Origin: Methylobacterium sp.
GTDB lineage: Bacteria; Pseudomonadota; Alphaproteobacteria; Rhizobiales; Beijerinckiaceae
Length of the DNA: 64,000 bases
Direction: 5' to 3'
Assembly (NCBI GenBank): GCA_002928875.1
Contig: PERO01000021.1
Coordinates: 1-64,000, forward strand
Part shown: positions 63,406-64,000 of the stretch, piece by piece
Numbering within the stretch: position 1 is the stretch's first letter
Layout of the letters: each line of letters begins with the position of its first letter
Translations under genes and position numbers: made by a program
The notes under the pieces: model-generated
What the model was told of the DNA's origin: nothing
Databases searched by the model: none
What the model saw: only the letters and a program-made list of their open reading frames with translations

Positions 63406-64000
63406 TGAACAGCCTCGCCGGCAACCGGGTGATCTGGCTCGCGGTGCCCGCGCTCGGCTTCCTCGCGATCTTCTACGCCGCGCCGCTGTTCTATCTGCTC
63501 GCGCGCAGCTTCATCGGGCCGAACGGCTTTTCAATCGGGCTTTTCACGGCCTTTTTCGCCGATGCCTACAACTGGCGCGTCATCGGCAACACCCTGCGCA
63601 TCGCGCTGCTGGTGACGCTGGTTTGCCTCACCGTGGGTTATCCCGTCGCCCTGGCCTTGGCGCGTTCGAAGGGGCTCGCGCAGGTGATCCTGCTGACCGC
63701 GATCATCCTGCCGCTCTCCGTGGGTGTGGTGGTGAAGGCCTTCGCCTGGCAGATCGTGCTGCGGCGCGACGGGGCGATTGCGAAGCTGCTGGTCTCCACC
63801 GGCATCTGGGACGAGCCGCAACGCCTGCTCTTCACCGAGCCCGGCCTGGTGATCGGCGCGGCGAATGTGTTCCTGCCCTTCATGATCCTGCCGATCTATT
63901 CGGTGGTGAAGCTCATTGATCCGCGCCTCTGGGAAGCCGGCGCGACGCTCGGCGCGAGCCCGCTCTACCGCTTCCGCAAGATCATCCTGCCGCTGACCAT
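63405..64000 (+). CDS. Spermidine/putrescine-type ABC permease, PotB-like, cut off by the window edge
   Basis: The first 198 codons of an inner-membrane permease. It begins MNSLAGNRVIWLAVPALGFLAIFYAAPLFYLL, then WRVIGNTLRIALLVTLVCLTVGYPVALALA and the ATPase-contact loop RLWEAGATLGASPLYRFRKIILPLT at the edge. The ATG shares one base with the ATPase stop. Its PotC-like partner presumably lies just outside. Confidence 0.92.
   Translation, partial: MNSLAGNRVIWLAVPALGFLAIFYAAPLFYLLARSFIGPNGFSIGLFTAFFADAYNWRVIGNTLRIALLVTLVCLTVGYPVALALARSKGLAQVILLTAIILPLSVGVVVKAFAWQIVLRRDGAIAKLLVSTGIWDEPQRLLFTEPGLVIGAANVFLPFMILPIYSVVKLIDPRLWEAGATLGASPLYRFRKIILPLT

Overview
The window is GC-rich DNA tightly packed with genes, including many four-base ATGA or GTGA stop/start overlaps. 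Its gene families point to an alphaproteobacterium, probably of the Hyphomicrobiales or a related order. It reads as a nutrient-scavenging region: nine ABC-type import gene sets (one cut by the window edge) interleaved with enzymes that strip nitrogen, phosphorus or carbon from the imported compounds. Nothing looks like an insertion sequence, prophage, CRISPR array, rRNA or tRNA.

Layout: (1) 1-1065, a truncated flagellin gene. (2) 1571-9877, a hydroxypyruvate isomerase-like gene facing a seven-gene operon that pairs a BMP-type ABC importer with biuret hydrolase (BiuH), a second isochorismatase-fold hydrolase and a SAF-domain oxidoreductase. A near-perfect sigma-54 promoter (9935-9950) precedes this operon. 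(3) 10129-15424, a response regulator and a stress protein flanking a two-sided EcfG-type promoter, then an otsB / GH15 / otsA trehalose operon. (4) 15434-30051, a probable Pho-regulon island. Two oligopeptide-type ABC gene sets share one pair of ATPases and flank a metallophosphoesterase and a TIM-barrel isomerase; beside them lies phnM-phnD-phnC-phnE. Four Pho boxes (CTGTCAT-like repeats at 11-bp spacing) head these units.

(5) 30072-40201, the reductive pyrimidine pathway: preT-preA, dihydropyrimidinase and an ureidopropionase-type amidohydrolase, with an NMT1/SsuA-type importer and a rutR-type regulator. RutR operators lie at 36760-36786 and 40292-40307, and a sigma-54 promoter lies at 36697-36712. 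(6) 40475-52884, a nucleoside importer followed by cdd, punA, deoC, deoA and deoB, then GTP cyclohydrolase II-like, DUF1688 and upp genes. These last three match the URC1/URC4/URC6 set of the second pyrimidine-degradation route known from yeasts, so two complete pyrimidine routes lie side by side. (7) 53042-56154, a periplasmic 5'-nucleotidase, a lipoprotein and an NHL-repeat protein. (8) 56157-64000, a PuuE-like deacetylase and two divergent spermidine/putrescine-type importers whose shared intergenic region carries one sigma-54 promoter for each direction.

The regulatory sites tie the region together. Sigma-54 promoters mark the biuret, pyrimidine and polyamine-type systems, as expected for NtrC-controlled nitrogen scavenging. 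Pho boxes mark the phosphodiester- and phosphonate-type systems. All functions are assigned by reading the sequence by eye; no database search or promoter mapping was done.
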